From assembly GCA_963816785.1 (NCBI GenBank), contig CAWFLL010000004.1:1178001-1242000 (forward strand): DNA of 64,000 nt. The letters are read 5' to 3'. Under the pieces are notes generated by a model that saw only the letters and a list, made by a program, of their open reading frames with translations, had not been told where the DNA came from and made no database searches. A program made the translations under genes and the position numbers. The DNA is from VRUE01 sp963816785 (GTDB lineage: Bacteria > Actinomycetota > Thermoleophilia > Solirubrobacterales > 70-9). Shown one piece after another: positions 27,279 to 36,301 of this stretch (positions are counted from its first letter, which is position 1; every line of letters begins with the position of its first letter).

Positions 27279-28394
27279 TCACGGCCGAGCCCGGCCCCCG
27301 GTGAGGTCGACGAAGGCGTGCCAGGCGGGCTTCGGCCTGAGGCGCTTGCCGTCGTGGAAGAAGCCGACCGAGTCGCAGAAGTTGCAGACGTCCGGCAGGT
27401 CCTTCCAGGAGAACCAGTAGGCGGCCTTGAGATTGAGGCGCTGGCGATTCGCGATCAGGTATTCGTAAGCCTGGCGCAGCTCCAGCACCTGGCCCCGGAC
27501 CCCCCGCTCGAAGCTGACGATGTTGGGGTCGTTCTGCGATCCCCACCCCATCTCGGTGACGTAGAGGCGGGCGCCGGGGTCGTGATTTTCGAGAATCACC
27601 CCCCGCATTTCCTCGATCAGCTCTTCCAGCCCTTCCGCCCGGTCGGCGTAGGGATGCAGCGCGACGCCGTCGAATTGCGACCTGATGCCCGGCACCCGGT
27701 AGAGCTGTTCGAGGAAATCGACGGCGGGCATCGCGTTCGGAGGCTGTGCGGTCGGGTCCCCGAACAGGCCCGAGAGGATCACCCGCGCGCTCGGCTCGAC
27801 GCTCGTGATCGCGGTGTGGGTCAGCTTCAGCAGCTTCGCGTAGCGCTGCGGGGAGGCGGGGGTGGCGAAGTAGAAGAAGTTGGCCTCGTTCCAGACCTGC
27901 CACTCACGCACCGGGATCCGCGGCAGCGGTTCTTCGCTTTCAGGCCCGTGTTCGCTCCAGAAGACCCCGTGCGGCCCGTAGCGCAGCACCGCGGCTTCGA
28001 CGAATTCGGTCCACTCGCGCTGCTTGCGGCCGCTGTCGATCGGCAGGACGGTGTACCTGCGGGAGAGCCAGGACGGCGTCCCGTAGAGGAACGGCAGCAC
28101 CCTCATCCTCCCCCGCGCCGCCATCCCGACCACCTCGTCGAATCCGCTCCAGTCGAACTCGCTCTTCGCGGTCGGCTGGACCGTTTCCCAGACCAGGGGC
28201 CAGCGCATGCTGCCGATCCGCCCGACCCGCATGTGTTCGACGTCGTCCCTGGTCGGGTCCGTCTGGGGGGCGATCCCGAAGAATTCACGCGGTACTGGGG
28301 CCGTGCCCGTCGGGGCCGGCGCGGCGGTGCCCGCGGGCACGGCGAGAAGGGCCAGCATGGCCATGAGGGCGATGGCGATCTTGGTGATTCTCAT
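27279..28394 (-). CDS. Secreted clan-A glycoside hydrolase (GH39/GH5-like TIM barrel)
   Basis: A 371-residue protein with a signal peptide (positively charged MRITK, hydrophobic to ~24, AAPAP after). VREWQVWNEANFFYF (~160-174) carries the acid/base Glu, and LYVTEMGWGSQND (~274-286) the nucleophile Glu, the pattern of clan-A retaining glycosidases such as GH39 and PslG-like enzymes. Such enzymes trim extracellular polysaccharide, so a link to the nearby export cluster is possible. The ATG at 28394 lies 12 bases downstream of the PPOX gene on the same strand, so the two may form an operon. The substrate is not predictable. Confidence 0.7.
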   Translation of the reverse strand: MRITKIAIALMAMLALLAVPAGTAAPAPTGTAPVPREFFGIAPQTDPTRDDVEHMRVGRIGSMRWPLVWETVQPTAKSEFDWSGFDEVVGMAARGRMRVLPFLYGTPSWLSRRYTVLPIDSGRKQREWTEFVEAAVLRYGPHGVFWSEHGPESEEPLPRIPVREWQVWNEANFFYFATPASPQRYAKLLKLTHTAITSVEPSARVILSGLFGDPTAQPPNAMPAVDFLEQLYRVPGIRSQFDGVALHPYADRAEGLEELIEEMRGVILENHDPGARLYVTEMGWGSQNDPNIVSFERGVRGQVLELRQAYEYLIANRQRLNLKAAYWFSWKDLPDVCNFCDSVGFFHDGKRLRPKPAWHAFVDLTGGRARP

Positions 28395-28406
28395 CTGCGT
28401 CAGGGT

Positions 28407-28874
28407 CTAGTAGGTACCGCCGAGCTTGCGGTGGTCCCAGGTCGCAACCCGGACCGGCCTGAACTGGATCGCTACGCGTTTCGGAGCCTGGGCTTCGAGC
28501 GCGGCCTTTGCATTCCCCTCGACCGAGGAGATTCCTTCCGCGTATCGCAGGGTCAGCTCTTCCGCGAACCCGATCACGGTCTCGAAGTCGCGGTGGAGCT
28601 CCGCCTCGGCCTCGATCATCATGCCGCGCAGCTCGCCGTACTCGTGACCGGTCTCGATCAGTACCGTCGCCCGCGGGTCGCGCTCGAGGTTGCGCACCTT
28701 CTGCGATTTCGCGTAGGTCCAGGCCCATACGTCGCCCTGCCGCGCCACGAACCACATCGGCATCGAGTGCGGCCAGCCCCGGGGCCCGAGGCTGGAGACG
28801 ACCGCGATCCGCTCGCCCTCGAGCAGCTCGCTCTGCTCCCCATCGCTCAGCTTTATCTGGTCCCGGCGGCTCAT
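28407..28874 (-). CDS. PPOX-class pyridoxamine 5'-phosphate-oxidase-like flavin/F420-binding protein
   Basis: A 155-residue split-barrel protein. RIAVVSSLGPRGWPHSMPMWF and GDVWAWTYAKSQKVRNLERDPRATVLIETG are the characteristic first and second halves of the PPOX fold that binds FMN or F420. Actinobacterial members commonly reduce or bind F420. TAGAGT at 28895-28900 is a possible -10 box, leaving a short leader. The ATG at 28874 is the first plausible start; a longer frame reaching 29420 is antisense to the repeat protein and not coding. Confidence 0.75.
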   Translation of the reverse strand: MSRRDQIKLSDGEQSELLEGERIAVVSSLGPRGWPHSMPMWFVARQGDVWAWTYAKSQKVRNLERDPRATVLIETGHEYGELRGMMIEAEAELHRDFETVIGFAEELTLRYAEGISSVEGNAKAALEAQAPKRVAIQFRPVRVATWDHRKLGGTY

Positions 28875-28986
28875 TTCACAGATCGCGAGCTGAGACTCTA
28901 CGCACCACCGCGGAACACCGGCCCTCCTGGCGGGTTGTACCCGGTACTTTGTCGGTGGTGCAGCCCAGGAGGGAAGGAGTGGGGAC

Positions 28987-29691
28987 GTGAAGGGACATCG
29001 CTTGCGCAGGCCTTCGCCATCGATGGTGGTCGCCGTGATCGCCCTTGTGGTCGCGCTGGCGGGCACCGGGTACGCCGCCGTCCACCTGCCGAAGGGCAGC
29101 GTCGGCGCCAAGCAGCTGAAGAGGAACTCCGTCACCAAGGCGAAGATCCGCAAGAACGCGGTGACGAAGGGGAAGATCCGAAGGAACGCCGTCACCCGGG
29201 CGAAGATCCGCAAGAACGCGATCACCGGGGCGAAGGTGAAGAACCGCTCGATCCTCGGCAAGGACATCCGCTTGAACTCGGTCGGCAAAGTGCCCAGCGC
29301 GTCCGTGGCTGATACCGCCAACGCGCTGGCGCCGCTCGAACCACTCCACCTTGTCGGAGCGGCCGGCGAGCCTCCGTTCCTGCCCGGAGCCGGAAACGTC
29401 GGCCTCGTCGCGCCGGACACCCTGTCCCAGCCCGTCGGCTTCTACAGAGACCGCGGCGGCATCGTCCACCTCGAAGGCTTCGGGGAATCGGGCACCGACG
29501 GATTCGTGTTCACACTTCCGCCCGGATACCGGCCCCAGAGCGGCATCACGCAGGTCTTCGAACTCGGCGGGTCGCTGATCCTGATCTTCGGGTCGAACGT
29601 CAGCATCGGGGGGACGGACGTGTCCGGAAATGTCCTCTCCGACACGCCGACCGCGGTCCTGAGCGGGATCTCGTTCCGGCCCGGAAGCTAG
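28987..29691 (+). CDS. Secreted or anchored protein with ten-residue repeats
   Basis: A 234-residue protein with one N-terminal hydrophobic segment (MVVAVIALVVALAGTGYAA, ~13-31), either a signal peptide or an anchor. Residues ~43-95 are near-exact ten-residue repeats of the type NAVTKGKIRK / NAVTRAKIRK / NAITGAKVKN. This repeat style (N.S/A.T..KI..) is frequent in Solirubrobacterales surface proteins; I know no function for it. The C-terminal ~130 residues look beta-rich. The GTG start is supported by GAAGGAG about 9 bases upstream. It ends convergently with the acylase gene, overlapping by 4 bases. Confidence 0.6.
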   Translation: MKGHRLRRPSPSMVVAVIALVVALAGTGYAAVHLPKGSVGAKQLKRNSVTKAKIRKNAVTKGKIRRNAVTRAKIRKNAITGAKVKNRSILGKDIRLNSVGKVPSASVADTANALAPLEPLHLVGAAGEPPFLPGAGNVGLVAPDTLSQPVGFYRDRGGIVHLEGFGESGTDGFVFTLPPGYRPQSGITQVFELGGSLILIFGSNVSIGGTDVSGNVLSDTPTAVLSGISFRPGS

Positions 29692-32081
29692 CGAGCCCGG
29701 GCGGGCGCGAGCTCGAGCTCGCGCCACGGGCCCTCGCCGACCATCGGCTGCGTGCGCCCCTCGAGCCAGTCGGCCTGGAGGTCGTCGTAGTGGGGGCTGG
29801 CGGGATGCCCGGACTGGCCGGTGAACATCTGCCAGCGTGAGCGCGCCGGCGCGGTCGGGTCGGCGACCATCCGCCAGCTCGGCGCCCAGACGGCCCGATA
29901 GGGGTCGTTGGGGTCGTAGGCGATCTGGCTGACCGTCTCCTGGGCCCCGCCCGCCCGCAGCCTGCGGTTCAGCAGCCGCCGCAGCACGGGGTTGGCGTCC
30001 CCGAGGGGGTGCGGGAACTCCATCTCGTGGATCCGGCCCCACTGCCAGCCCTCGGGATCGGGGCCGAAGCGGTCGCTGAGGTCGTCGAGGGCGGCCGAGA
30101 GGGCCTCGAGCACGAGCTCGTCCCAGGGTCGCCCGATCAGCTCCTCGTCGCCCTCATCCCAGAGCTTGAGCAGGTGGGAGTGCCACCGCCAGGGCGAGGT
30201 GACGTGGGGAACGAACCCGTTGTCGGCCCGGTCGAGCCAGCGTTCGCTGAGGTCACGGTCGCCGATCGCGGCGCGGGCGACCTCGCGCGCCAGCCGCAGC
30301 AGGAACGCCTGGTAGATCGATCCCGCGACCGTGTCGGGGTCGAGTCGTCCATCCCAGCTCCGCAGCCGCTCGATCGCGCTCAGCTCGCGCTGCCCGGCGG
30401 GGGTCATCCGGCCGAGGCGGCGGGCCACCTCGAGGCCGGGGATCGAGAGGACGTCGGACTGCATCGCCTCGAAGTCCTCGATGTCGTGCTCGTCGCGGGC
30501 CTTCAGCAGCTCCTCGATCCGGCGCGCCCTGAAGCCGTCGAGCCAGTCGCTGGTGATGTGGTGCGGATACTCGTCGCCGACGACCCGGTTGTTGGCCGTG
30601 ACCAGGTAGCCGCTCTCGGGATCGATCACCTCCGGCATTTCCTCGTAGGGGACCGTGCCCTCCCACTCGAACCCGCCGGTCCAGCCCGGCTTCGGCAGGT
30701 CGGGGCAGCCGCCGCGGCGGATCGGCAGCCGCCCGACCAGCTTGTAGCCGATCGAGCCCCGACTGTCGGCCCAGACCAGGTTCGAGACTGGAGAGGTCAG
30801 TCCCTCGAGGTGCGCGACCAGCTCAGGGCCGGACTCGACCCGGTGTAGATGGAACTGGTCGATGAAGGCGGTCGGCTCGTCGAGCGTCGCCCAGCGCAGG
30901 GTGAGCGGCTCCGCCTCGTCGGCCCCGAGCGCCTCGTTGACGATCGGGCCGTGGTGGGTGAGGCGGACGTCGAGCACCTCCGGCGTCGTCCGCCCCTTCA
31001 CCTCGATCTCCTCCCGCACGACCTCGAGCGGCAGCCACTCGTCTTCGAACAGGTAGCGGTCGCCCTCGATCCGCTCGACGAAGAGGTCCTGGATGTCGGC
31101 CATCGCGTTGGTGAAGCTCCAGCAGACGTCGTTGTTCTGGCCCATGTAGAAGCCGGGCATCCCCGCCAGGGTGGCACCGCGGACGAAGCGGTCTCCGCGG
31201 CTGAGGCCGAGCTGGTACCAGATGCCAGGCATGCTGGGAGGCAGGTGCGGGTCGCCGGCCATCAGCGATGAGCCGGTGGCGCTGCGCTCGCCCGAGACCG
31301 CCCAGTTGTTGGAGCCGCTCGCCTCCCCGGCCATCCCGATCGCCTCGCGGACCTCGTCGATCTGCTCGGCCAGCGCCAGGCCGTGGCCGCCCCAGGCTTC
31401 CTGGGTGGCGACGGGATTCTCGGCCGGATAGCCCGGGTCGAGCCTCGCCGCCAGCTCCGGCCCGAGCGCCCTGGTCATGTCGGCCCGCAGCAGCTCCCGC
31501 TCCCAGTTGGTGGACAGCCCGAAGGCGAGCAGCTTGCCGAGGCTGAGGATGTCGACCGGGCGCCATGGCTCGAAGCGCAGCCGCAGCAGCTGCATCTCGA
31601 ACGGCAGCGCCCTGGCGCTGTTCGCGGCGGCGTTGACCCCGGCGCAGAACGACTCGAGCACGTCCCGCAGCGCGCCATCCAGCGCCTCGGCCTCGCGCTC
31701 GGCCGCCCGCCTGATCCCGAGCGTCCGCATCAGCCTGTCGACCGGCAGCGCCTCCTCCCCGGCGAACTCGCAGACCCGCCCGGCCGCCACCCGCCGGTAG
31801 AAGTCCATCTGCCAGAGCCGGTCCTGGGCGTGGCAGAAGCCCTGCGCGAACCAGAGGTCGGAGAAGCCCTCGGCCTCGATGTGGGGGACGCCCCAGCGGT
31901 CGCGGCGGACCCGAACGGTGCCCTCGAGGCCCTCCAGCTCGATCCTCCCCCGCACCTTCGGCAGCGGCCGCCGCGCCAGCAGGTGCCACGCGGCTCCGAC
32001 CGCCGCGGCGGTCAGCCCGATGCTGGCGGCGCCGGCGACCAGCCCAGCGCGCGCCGCCCTCTTGCGCCCCCTTGCGCTCAC
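29688..32081 (-). CDS. Penicillin acylase family N-terminal nucleophile amidohydrolase
   Basis: A 797-residue precursor with a hydrophobic N-terminal anchor (~12-36). DRWGVPHIEAEGFSDLWFAQGFCHAQDRLWQMD is the alpha-chain signature region; the self-cleavage site and catalytic Ser lie in SGSNNWAVSG (~252-261), and NNDVCWSFTNAMADIQDLF follows as in the family. These enzymes cleave amides such as beta-lactam side chains or acyl-homoserine lactones. Which amide is cut here is unknown. The GTG start at 32081 has AGGTGGGG just upstream. Nothing nearby suggests a dedicated pathway, though an NRPS product could be a substrate. Confidence 0.85.
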   Translation of the reverse strand: MSARGRKRAARAGLVAGAASIGLTAAAVGAAWHLLARRPLPKVRGRIELEGLEGTVRVRRDRWGVPHIEAEGFSDLWFAQGFCHAQDRLWQMDFYRRVAAGRVCEFAGEEALPVDRLMRTLGIRRAAEREAEALDGALRDVLESFCAGVNAAANSARALPFEMQLLRLRFEPWRPVDILSLGKLLAFGLSTNWERELLRADMTRALGPELAARLDPGYPAENPVATQEAWGGHGLALAEQIDEVREAIGMAGEASGSNNWAVSGERSATGSSLMAGDPHLPPSMPGIWYQLGLSRGDRFVRGATLAGMPGFYMGQNNDVCWSFTNAMADIQDLFVERIEGDRYLFEDEWLPLEVVREEIEVKGRTTPEVLDVRLTHHGPIVNEALGADEAEPLTLRWATLDEPTAFIDQFHLHRVESGPELVAHLEGLTSPVSNLVWADSRGSIGYKLVGRLPIRRGGCPDLPKPGWTGGFEWEGTVPYEEMPEVIDPESGYLVTANNRVVGDEYPHHITSDWLDGFRARRIEELLKARDEHDIEDFEAMQSDVLSIPGLEVARRLGRMTPAGQRELSAIERLRSWDGRLDPDTVAGSIYQAFLLRLAREVARAAIGDRDLSERWLDRADNGFVPHVTSPWRWHSHLLKLWDEGDEELIGRPWDELVLEALSAALDDLSDRFGPDPEGWQWGRIHEMEFPHPLGDANPVLRRLLNRRLRAGGAQETVSQIAYDPNDPYRAVWAPSWRMVADPTAPARSRWQMFTGQSGHPASPHYDDLQADWLEGRTQPMVGEGPWRELELAPARAR

Positions 32082-32097
32082 CCCACCTGTCTATCAG

Positions 32098-32820
32098 CTA
32101 ACTGGCCAGCGGGCCAGGGACGCGCCCCTCGGCCTCGAGCTTCTGTAGATGCGCCTCCATCACCGCCGCGGCGGCCGGGAGCATCTGGTCGGGGACGTCG
32201 TCCCAGACCTCCCTCAGCAGGGCCTCGCGCGAGCGCTCGCCGCGATCGAGGGCGGCGAGGAGGCGGCGCTCGCGCATCTGGCGGTGCTCTACGTACTCGG
32301 CCAGCTTCGCGGCCGGATCTGTCACCCAGGGCCCGTGGCCGGGGCAGATCAGCTCCGGCCGCTCGGCCTCGATCCGGCGCAGGGAGTCCATGTAGGCGGC
32401 CAGCGAGCCGCCGTCGGGCGGGACGAAGGTGGACCCCTCGCCGAGCACGAGGTCGCCGCTGAAGCAGACCGCGTCCGCGGTCAGGAAGCAGACGTGGTCG
32501 GCGGCGTGGCCTGGGGTGGCGAGGGCGCGGAGCCCGGCGTGCTCCTCGCCGTCGGCGGGCAGGATCGCCTCGACCCCGAGCCGCTCCGCCCCGTCCGCGT
32601 GATCGCCGTGGCCGTGGGTGAGGAGCACGGTGCCGATCCCGCCCCGCTCCTCGGCGGCCGCCTGGACGGCGTCGAGGTGGCCGGGGATGTCCGGGCCTGG
32701 ATCGATCACAGCGCAGGGATCCGACCCGTACAGGTAGGTGTTCGTCCCCTCCCCTGTCATCGGCCCCGGATTGGGGGCGACGAGCCTCAGAATCTCCGGA
32801 TGCCCTGGAGCCTCGGTCAG
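32098..32820 (-). CDS. MBL-fold metallo-hydrolase (LACTB2-like)
   Basis: About 240 residues. LLTHGHGDHADG (~64-75) is the HxHxDH metal site, with further ligands in TPGHAADH, FSGDLVL and CPGHGP. The C-terminal winged-helix-like part (SREALLREVWDDVP...EAHLQKLEAEG) is typical of the LACTB2/Rv2407-like group of nucleases and hydrolases. No ATG, GTG or TTG is available near the conserved start, so a CTG at 32820, overlapping the WYL gene stop, is the likely start; this is a guess. It is probably co-translated with the regulator upstream. Confidence 0.8.
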   Translation of the reverse strand: MTEAPGHPEILRLVAPNPGPMTGEGTNTYLYGSDPCAVIDPGPDIPGHLDAVQAAAEERGGIGTVLLTHGHGDHADGAERLGVEAILPADGEEHAGLRALATPGHAADHVCFLTADAVCFSGDLVLGEGSTFVPPDGGSLAAYMDSLRRIEAERPELICPGHGPWVTDPAAKLAEYVEHRQMRERRLLAALDRGERSREALLREVWDDVPDQMLPAAAAVMEAHLQKLEAEGRVPGPLAS

Positions 32821-34868
32821 GCGGAGACCTCTTTGGCGATCGCCTCGCGCGCGTCGTCGGGCTCCAGCACGACGAGGTCGCCGGCGCCGCGCAGGATCTC
32901 GCGCACCAGCCACGAGGTCCCGGCATAGGGGAGCTCGACGACGACGGCGCCGTCCGCCAGCTCCTCGACCACGGTGCGCTCCTCGCGCAGCCACCGCGCC
33001 CGCTCGGGCGAGACCCAGACCCGCGCCACCTGGGCGGTCGGGACCTCGCCATCGGTCATCCAGCCCTCGACCCCGGCCAGCTCCTCGACCTCCGGCCGCG
33101 GCTCGAACGACTCGCTGCCGACCTCGGCCTCCTTGATCCGGTCGAGCTTGAAGTGCCGGACCCCCTCCTTGTTCAGGTCGAAGCACTCGACGTACCAGCC
33201 CTCGCGGCCGTTCTCGAGCCGGTACGGCTCGACCGAGCGCTTCGTGAACTGGTCCTCGTTCTCCTTGTAGTACTGGATCTCGAGGACCCGCCGGGCGGCG
33301 ATCGCCTCGTTGACGACCCTCGCGACCTCGGTGTCGCCGCCGCTGGCGCCGGCTATCTCCAGGCCCTCCTCGGAGGGGTCGTGGCCGAGCGCGGTGACGA
33401 TCTTCTTGCGGGCGCTCTGCAGGCCGCCCTGCGGAAGGTGGTCGCCGAACAGGTCGATCGCGGCGATCAGCGCCTTCGCCTCCAACGGCAGCAGCCTCGC
33501 CGGACGGGCGAAGTTGTCCCCGTAGGGCTCGGAGTCGACCTCGATCTCCTCGCCCTGGATTTCCGCGTAGAGGACGTAGGTGCCGCCGCCGAAGTTGACG
33601 ACGTTGAGAAGGTCGATGTCCTCCTGCAGCTCCGCCGCGGTCAGCTCGAGGCGCTCACGCAGCTCGCCGACCCGCAGCCGCTCGCCGCGCTTGGCCGAGT
33701 CGATCAGCATCCCGGCGAGGGTGACGAGGCGGGCGAAGCGCTCTGGCCTGATCGCCGCCTCGCCACGCCCGTTGGCGCGGGTGCGGCGCGGGGCCTCGCG
33801 CAGCGGCCGCTCGACCGTCTTGGCCGGCTCGAACCCGTTCTGGTGGCGCTTGTGGAGCAGCCCCAGCCTGCTCTCGGCCTCCTCGCGCAGCTCGTCCGGC
33901 GCCAGCACCGTCGCGTTCTGGCGCCAGCGCAGGACCCAGGCGATCAGCTCCCGCGCCGAAGCGTAGTCGGTCTCGAACACGCGGCCCTTCCCCGGCGCCC
34001 CATCGGCCTTCTTCGCCGGCCGCAGCCCGCCGTAGCCGCCGAAGTCGCGCTCGATCAGCCAGGCGATCCGGTCGCGGACGAAGATCCGCGCGGTGCCGGT
34101 GATCTCGCCGAGCTGCCAATCGGCGCGCTGACCGTAGTCACGCCGGTCGAAGTCCTCGGGCGGGGAGAAGTCGTGCTCGGCCTTGGACGCGTACCCGACC
34201 TTGCCCTGGATCCGGGAGAGGCGGAAGACCCGGACCGCGTCGCGCTCGTGCGAGTGTCCGATCAAATAGAACTGGCCGACCCGGAAGACCAGGTGGAAGG
34301 GGTCGACCCTGCGCTTCTCGGTCTCGTCGCGCTCCATCGTGTAGTAGGTGAACTCGATCGTCTTGCGCCGCGAGATCGCGGTCTCGATCTTGGACAGGCG
34401 CTGCGAGAGGTCGCGGCCGCCCGCCGAGGCCGTCATCGCCATCTCGACCGGCGCCCGCTCGCCCTCGCTGAGCGGGTTCGGGTGCCCCCAGGCGACCTGT
34501 TGGAGCGCCAGGCGCAGCGGCTCGGCGTAGGCGAAATCCCCGTCGGTGAGCAGCGACAGCGCCGTGCTGAGCGAGGCCAGCTCGTCGCCGTCGAACTCGA
34601 TCGGATCGAGGTAGAAGTTCTCCGGGGGCAACGAGTAGAGCTCGGCCTCGAAGAAGCCCTCGCCCGGTTTCTCGACGCCGAGCTGGATCCCGAGGCTCTC
34701 CAGCTCCGCCCTGTCGGCGTAGAAGCGACGCGCGAAGGCGTCGTCGTTCATGTCGCTGTACCCCTCCACCTCGCGCTTGATCTCGAGGGCCGAAACGGGC
34801 CTTCCCTGGGCCATCAGGAACGAGATCAGGGAGAGCTGGCGGATCAGCTTCTCGGTGTCCTTGGCCAC
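32817..34868 (-). CDS. pafBC: Fused PafB-PafC WYL-domain transcription regulator
   Basis: About 683 residues with two copies of HTH-WYL-WCX. The first HTH is LIRQLSLISFLMAQG...VSALEIKREVEGYS, the first WYL region IEFTYYTMERDETEKRRVDPFHLVF. The second HTH begins ARLVTLAGMLIDSAKRGERLRVGEL and its WYL region is LEIQYYKENEDQFTKRSVEPYRL. In mycobacteria PafB and PafC act together to induce the DNA-damage response independently of LexA; a fused form occurs in other actinobacteria. I prefer the GTG at 34868, 7 bases after a TATCCT box; a GTG at 34889 would place that box inside the gene. Confidence 0.85.
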   Translation of the reverse strand: MAKDTEKLIRQLSLISFLMAQGRPVSALEIKREVEGYSDMNDDAFARRFYADRAELESLGIQLGVEKPGEGFFEAELYSLPPENFYLDPIEFDGDELASLSTALSLLTDGDFAYAEPLRLALQQVAWGHPNPLSEGERAPVEMAMTASAGGRDLSQRLSKIETAISRRKTIEFTYYTMERDETEKRRVDPFHLVFRVGQFYLIGHSHERDAVRVFRLSRIQGKVGYASKAEHDFSPPEDFDRRDYGQRADWQLGEITGTARIFVRDRIAWLIERDFGGYGGLRPAKKADGAPGKGRVFETDYASARELIAWVLRWRQNATVLAPDELREEAESRLGLLHKRHQNGFEPAKTVERPLREAPRRTRANGRGEAAIRPERFARLVTLAGMLIDSAKRGERLRVGELRERLELTAAELQEDIDLLNVVNFGGGTYVLYAEIQGEEIEVDSEPYGDNFARPARLLPLEAKALIAAIDLFGDHLPQGGLQSARKKIVTALGHDPSEEGLEIAGASGGDTEVARVVNEAIAARRVLEIQYYKENEDQFTKRSVEPYRLENGREGWYVECFDLNKEGVRHFKLDRIKEAEVGSESFEPRPEVEELAGVEGWMTDGEVPTAQVARVWVSPERARWLREERTVVEELADGAVVVELPYAGTSWLVREILRGAGDLVVLEPDDAREAIAKEVSA

Positions 34869-34875
34869 GAGTCGC

Positions 34876-34885
34876 AGGATAGTCT
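34876..34885. promoter_or_regulatory. Symmetric bidirectional -10 box (pafBC and small membrane protein)
   Basis: AGGATAGTCT has the form A-N3-TA-N3-T. Minus TATCCT ends 7 bases before the GTG at 34868; plus TAGTCT ends 12 bases before the ATG at 34898. Same design as 210-219, 42192-42201 and 57708-57717. Confidence 0.5.
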
Positions 34886-34897
34886 CCACGCGCTCCG

Positions 34898-35212
34898 ATG
34901 GACCTTCTCCGCAACCTCTTCGGGAACGTAACGAGCGGGATTATTCGCCTCGCGGTCACGGCCGGGGTGCTCTTCCTCTGCTACCTGTTCCTCGTCAAGC
35001 CGGTTTTGGAGACGACCGACGAGGCGCTCAAGTCGAGCGGGATCGACCAGATCGGGAAGGCGCTCGACGGGATCGGGACGAAAATCAGGCGAGAGGTCAA
35101 CCACTCGCTCAAGGTCACCGACGGCAAGCGCAATCGCCGCAAGCTGATCCGCTGCATCGAGGGGGCGAACGGAAACGTCGTCCGCATCCACCGCTGCACG
35201 AGTCGGTTCTGA
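34898..35212 (+). CDS. Small single-helix membrane protein of unknown function
   Basis: A 104-residue protein I do not recognise. Residues ~15-36 (IIRLAVTAGVLFLCYLFLV) form one membrane helix. The rest is soluble and basic, with two Cys near the end (RCIEG and HRCTSRF), which could pair outside the cell. It is divergent from pafBC with a shared promoter box, so it may respond to the same conditions. It ends convergently 10 bases from the HD-nuclease gene. Confidence 0.6.
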   Translation: MDLLRNLFGNVTSGIIRLAVTAGVLFLCYLFLVKPVLETTDEALKSSGIDQIGKALDGIGTKIRREVNHSLKVTDGKRNRRKLIRCIEGANGNVVRIHRCTSRF

Positions 35213-35222
35213 CGAGAGGCCG

Positions 35223-36242
35223 TCAGGCGGCGCGGGCGCCGAAGAAGGCGGAGCCCGAGAGAGCCCGGTCGAAGCTCGACCAGGAGGCGCCGGCGGGCAG
35301 CTGCCGCTCGAGCCGGTCGAAGCTGCCGAGCCGCCCGCCGAGGTTGTCGATCATGTGCACGAGGACGGCCTCGCGGGTCGCCGGGATGACCGGGGAGCCG
35401 TGCTCGAGGCTGCCGTGGTGGCTGAGGATTATGTGGAGGACGGTCTGGGCCAGGGAGGGATCGAAGCCGGGGATCTCCTCGATCTGGCGCCGCACCAGGT
35501 AGTAGCCGAGCGGGATCTCGCCCTGGAGGCGGCCGGCGTCGGTGAGGTCGATCGCCAGTGGATCGTCGTTGTATGCCTCGATCTTGCCGATGTCATGGAG
35601 AAGGGCCCCGGTCACCGCCACCTCCCGGTCGATGCCGGGAAAGAAGTTGGCGGCGGCGGAAACCGCGCGCGCGACGGAGACGGTGTGCTCGAGCAGGCCG
35701 TGGCGGTAGGCCTGGTGGTAGACCTTGGCCGCGGGCGCATCCCGGAAGCGGGCCCAGATCTCCGAGCCCTCGCCGAAGAAACGGTCGAGGAGGCTCCCGA
35801 GCTGCGGCTCCTGGACCGTCGCCAACAGCTCCCGCAGGTCGTTCTCGAGCCGCTCGACGGGAACCTCCATCCCGAAGGTCAGGTCCTCCGGCCGGTACTC
35901 GTCGGCCGCCGCCTCGCGCATCGAGGTGAGCTTGATCTTCGACCCCCACCTCTCACTGACCTCGAAGGACCCGCTGAGATGGACGGCGGCGCCGGGGGAC
36001 GCGAGCGCGTAGAGCTCCTCCGCGTCCTCCCAGCAGACCGCCTCGCCGCTGCCACTGGCGTCGGCCACGGTCAGCCGCAGCCAGGGATCGCCGTTGCGCT
36101 TCCGCCGCAGCTCGCGCTCCCTGACGGCGTACACGCCCTCGACCCGTTGCCCGTCCTCCAGCTCCCGCAGCGAGACGCGCTCAGGCGCAGAGGTCTCCGC
36201 GGAGTCTTGCCGGGAAATGTCCGAAAATGCCTGCTGGCTCAT
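35223..36242 (-). CDS. YhaM-like 3'-5' exonuclease (OB fold plus HD domain)
   Basis: A 339-residue protein. Residues ~22-110 form an OB-like nucleic-acid-binding domain (LRELEDGQRVEGVYAV...RLTVADASGSGEAVCW). The HD metal-dependent domain follows: YRHGLLEHTVSVARAV (~180-195), GALLHDIGKIEAY (~210-222), ILSHHGSLEHGSP and MIDNLGG. This order and spacing match B. subtilis YhaM, an exoribonuclease that also cuts DNA. It is a single-gene unit divergent from the ArsC-like gene; TAATTT at 36252-36257 is a possible -10, 9 bases before the ATG. Confidence 0.85.
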   Translation of the reverse strand: MSQQAFSDISRQDSAETSAPERVSLRELEDGQRVEGVYAVRERELRRKRNGDPWLRLTVADASGSGEAVCWEDAEELYALASPGAAVHLSGSFEVSERWGSKIKLTSMREAAADEYRPEDLTFGMEVPVERLENDLRELLATVQEPQLGSLLDRFFGEGSEIWARFRDAPAAKVYHQAYRHGLLEHTVSVARAVSAAANFFPGIDREVAVTGALLHDIGKIEAYNDDPLAIDLTDAGRLQGEIPLGYYLVRRQIEEIPGFDPSLAQTVLHIILSHHGSLEHGSPVIPATREAVLVHMIDNLGGRLGSFDRLERQLPAGASWSSFDRALSGSAFFGARAA

Positions 36243-36289
36243 CGCAGATTGAAATTAGAGAAAGGTGCGGACGGCTCGCGAGTTCCGGC

Positions 36290-36295
36290 TAGGCT
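36290..36295 (+). promoter_or_regulatory. -10 box (TAGGCT), likely leaderless promoter of arsC-like gene
   Basis: TAGGCT ends 6 bases before the GTG at 36302. The symmetric partner A is missing here, so it should read only rightward. Confidence 0.45.
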
Positions 36296-36301
36296 CGAGG
36301 A

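Noticed and set aside
29101..29280. Direct DNA repeats that might suggest a small CRISPR-like array
   Set aside because: They are in-frame codons for ten-residue protein repeats with no spacers.
33153..34931. A 592-residue open frame on the plus strand opposite pafBC
   Set aside because: It mirrors the minus-strand gene, has biased Leu/Arg/Glu/Asp content typical of antisense frames in high-GC DNA, and shows no motif.
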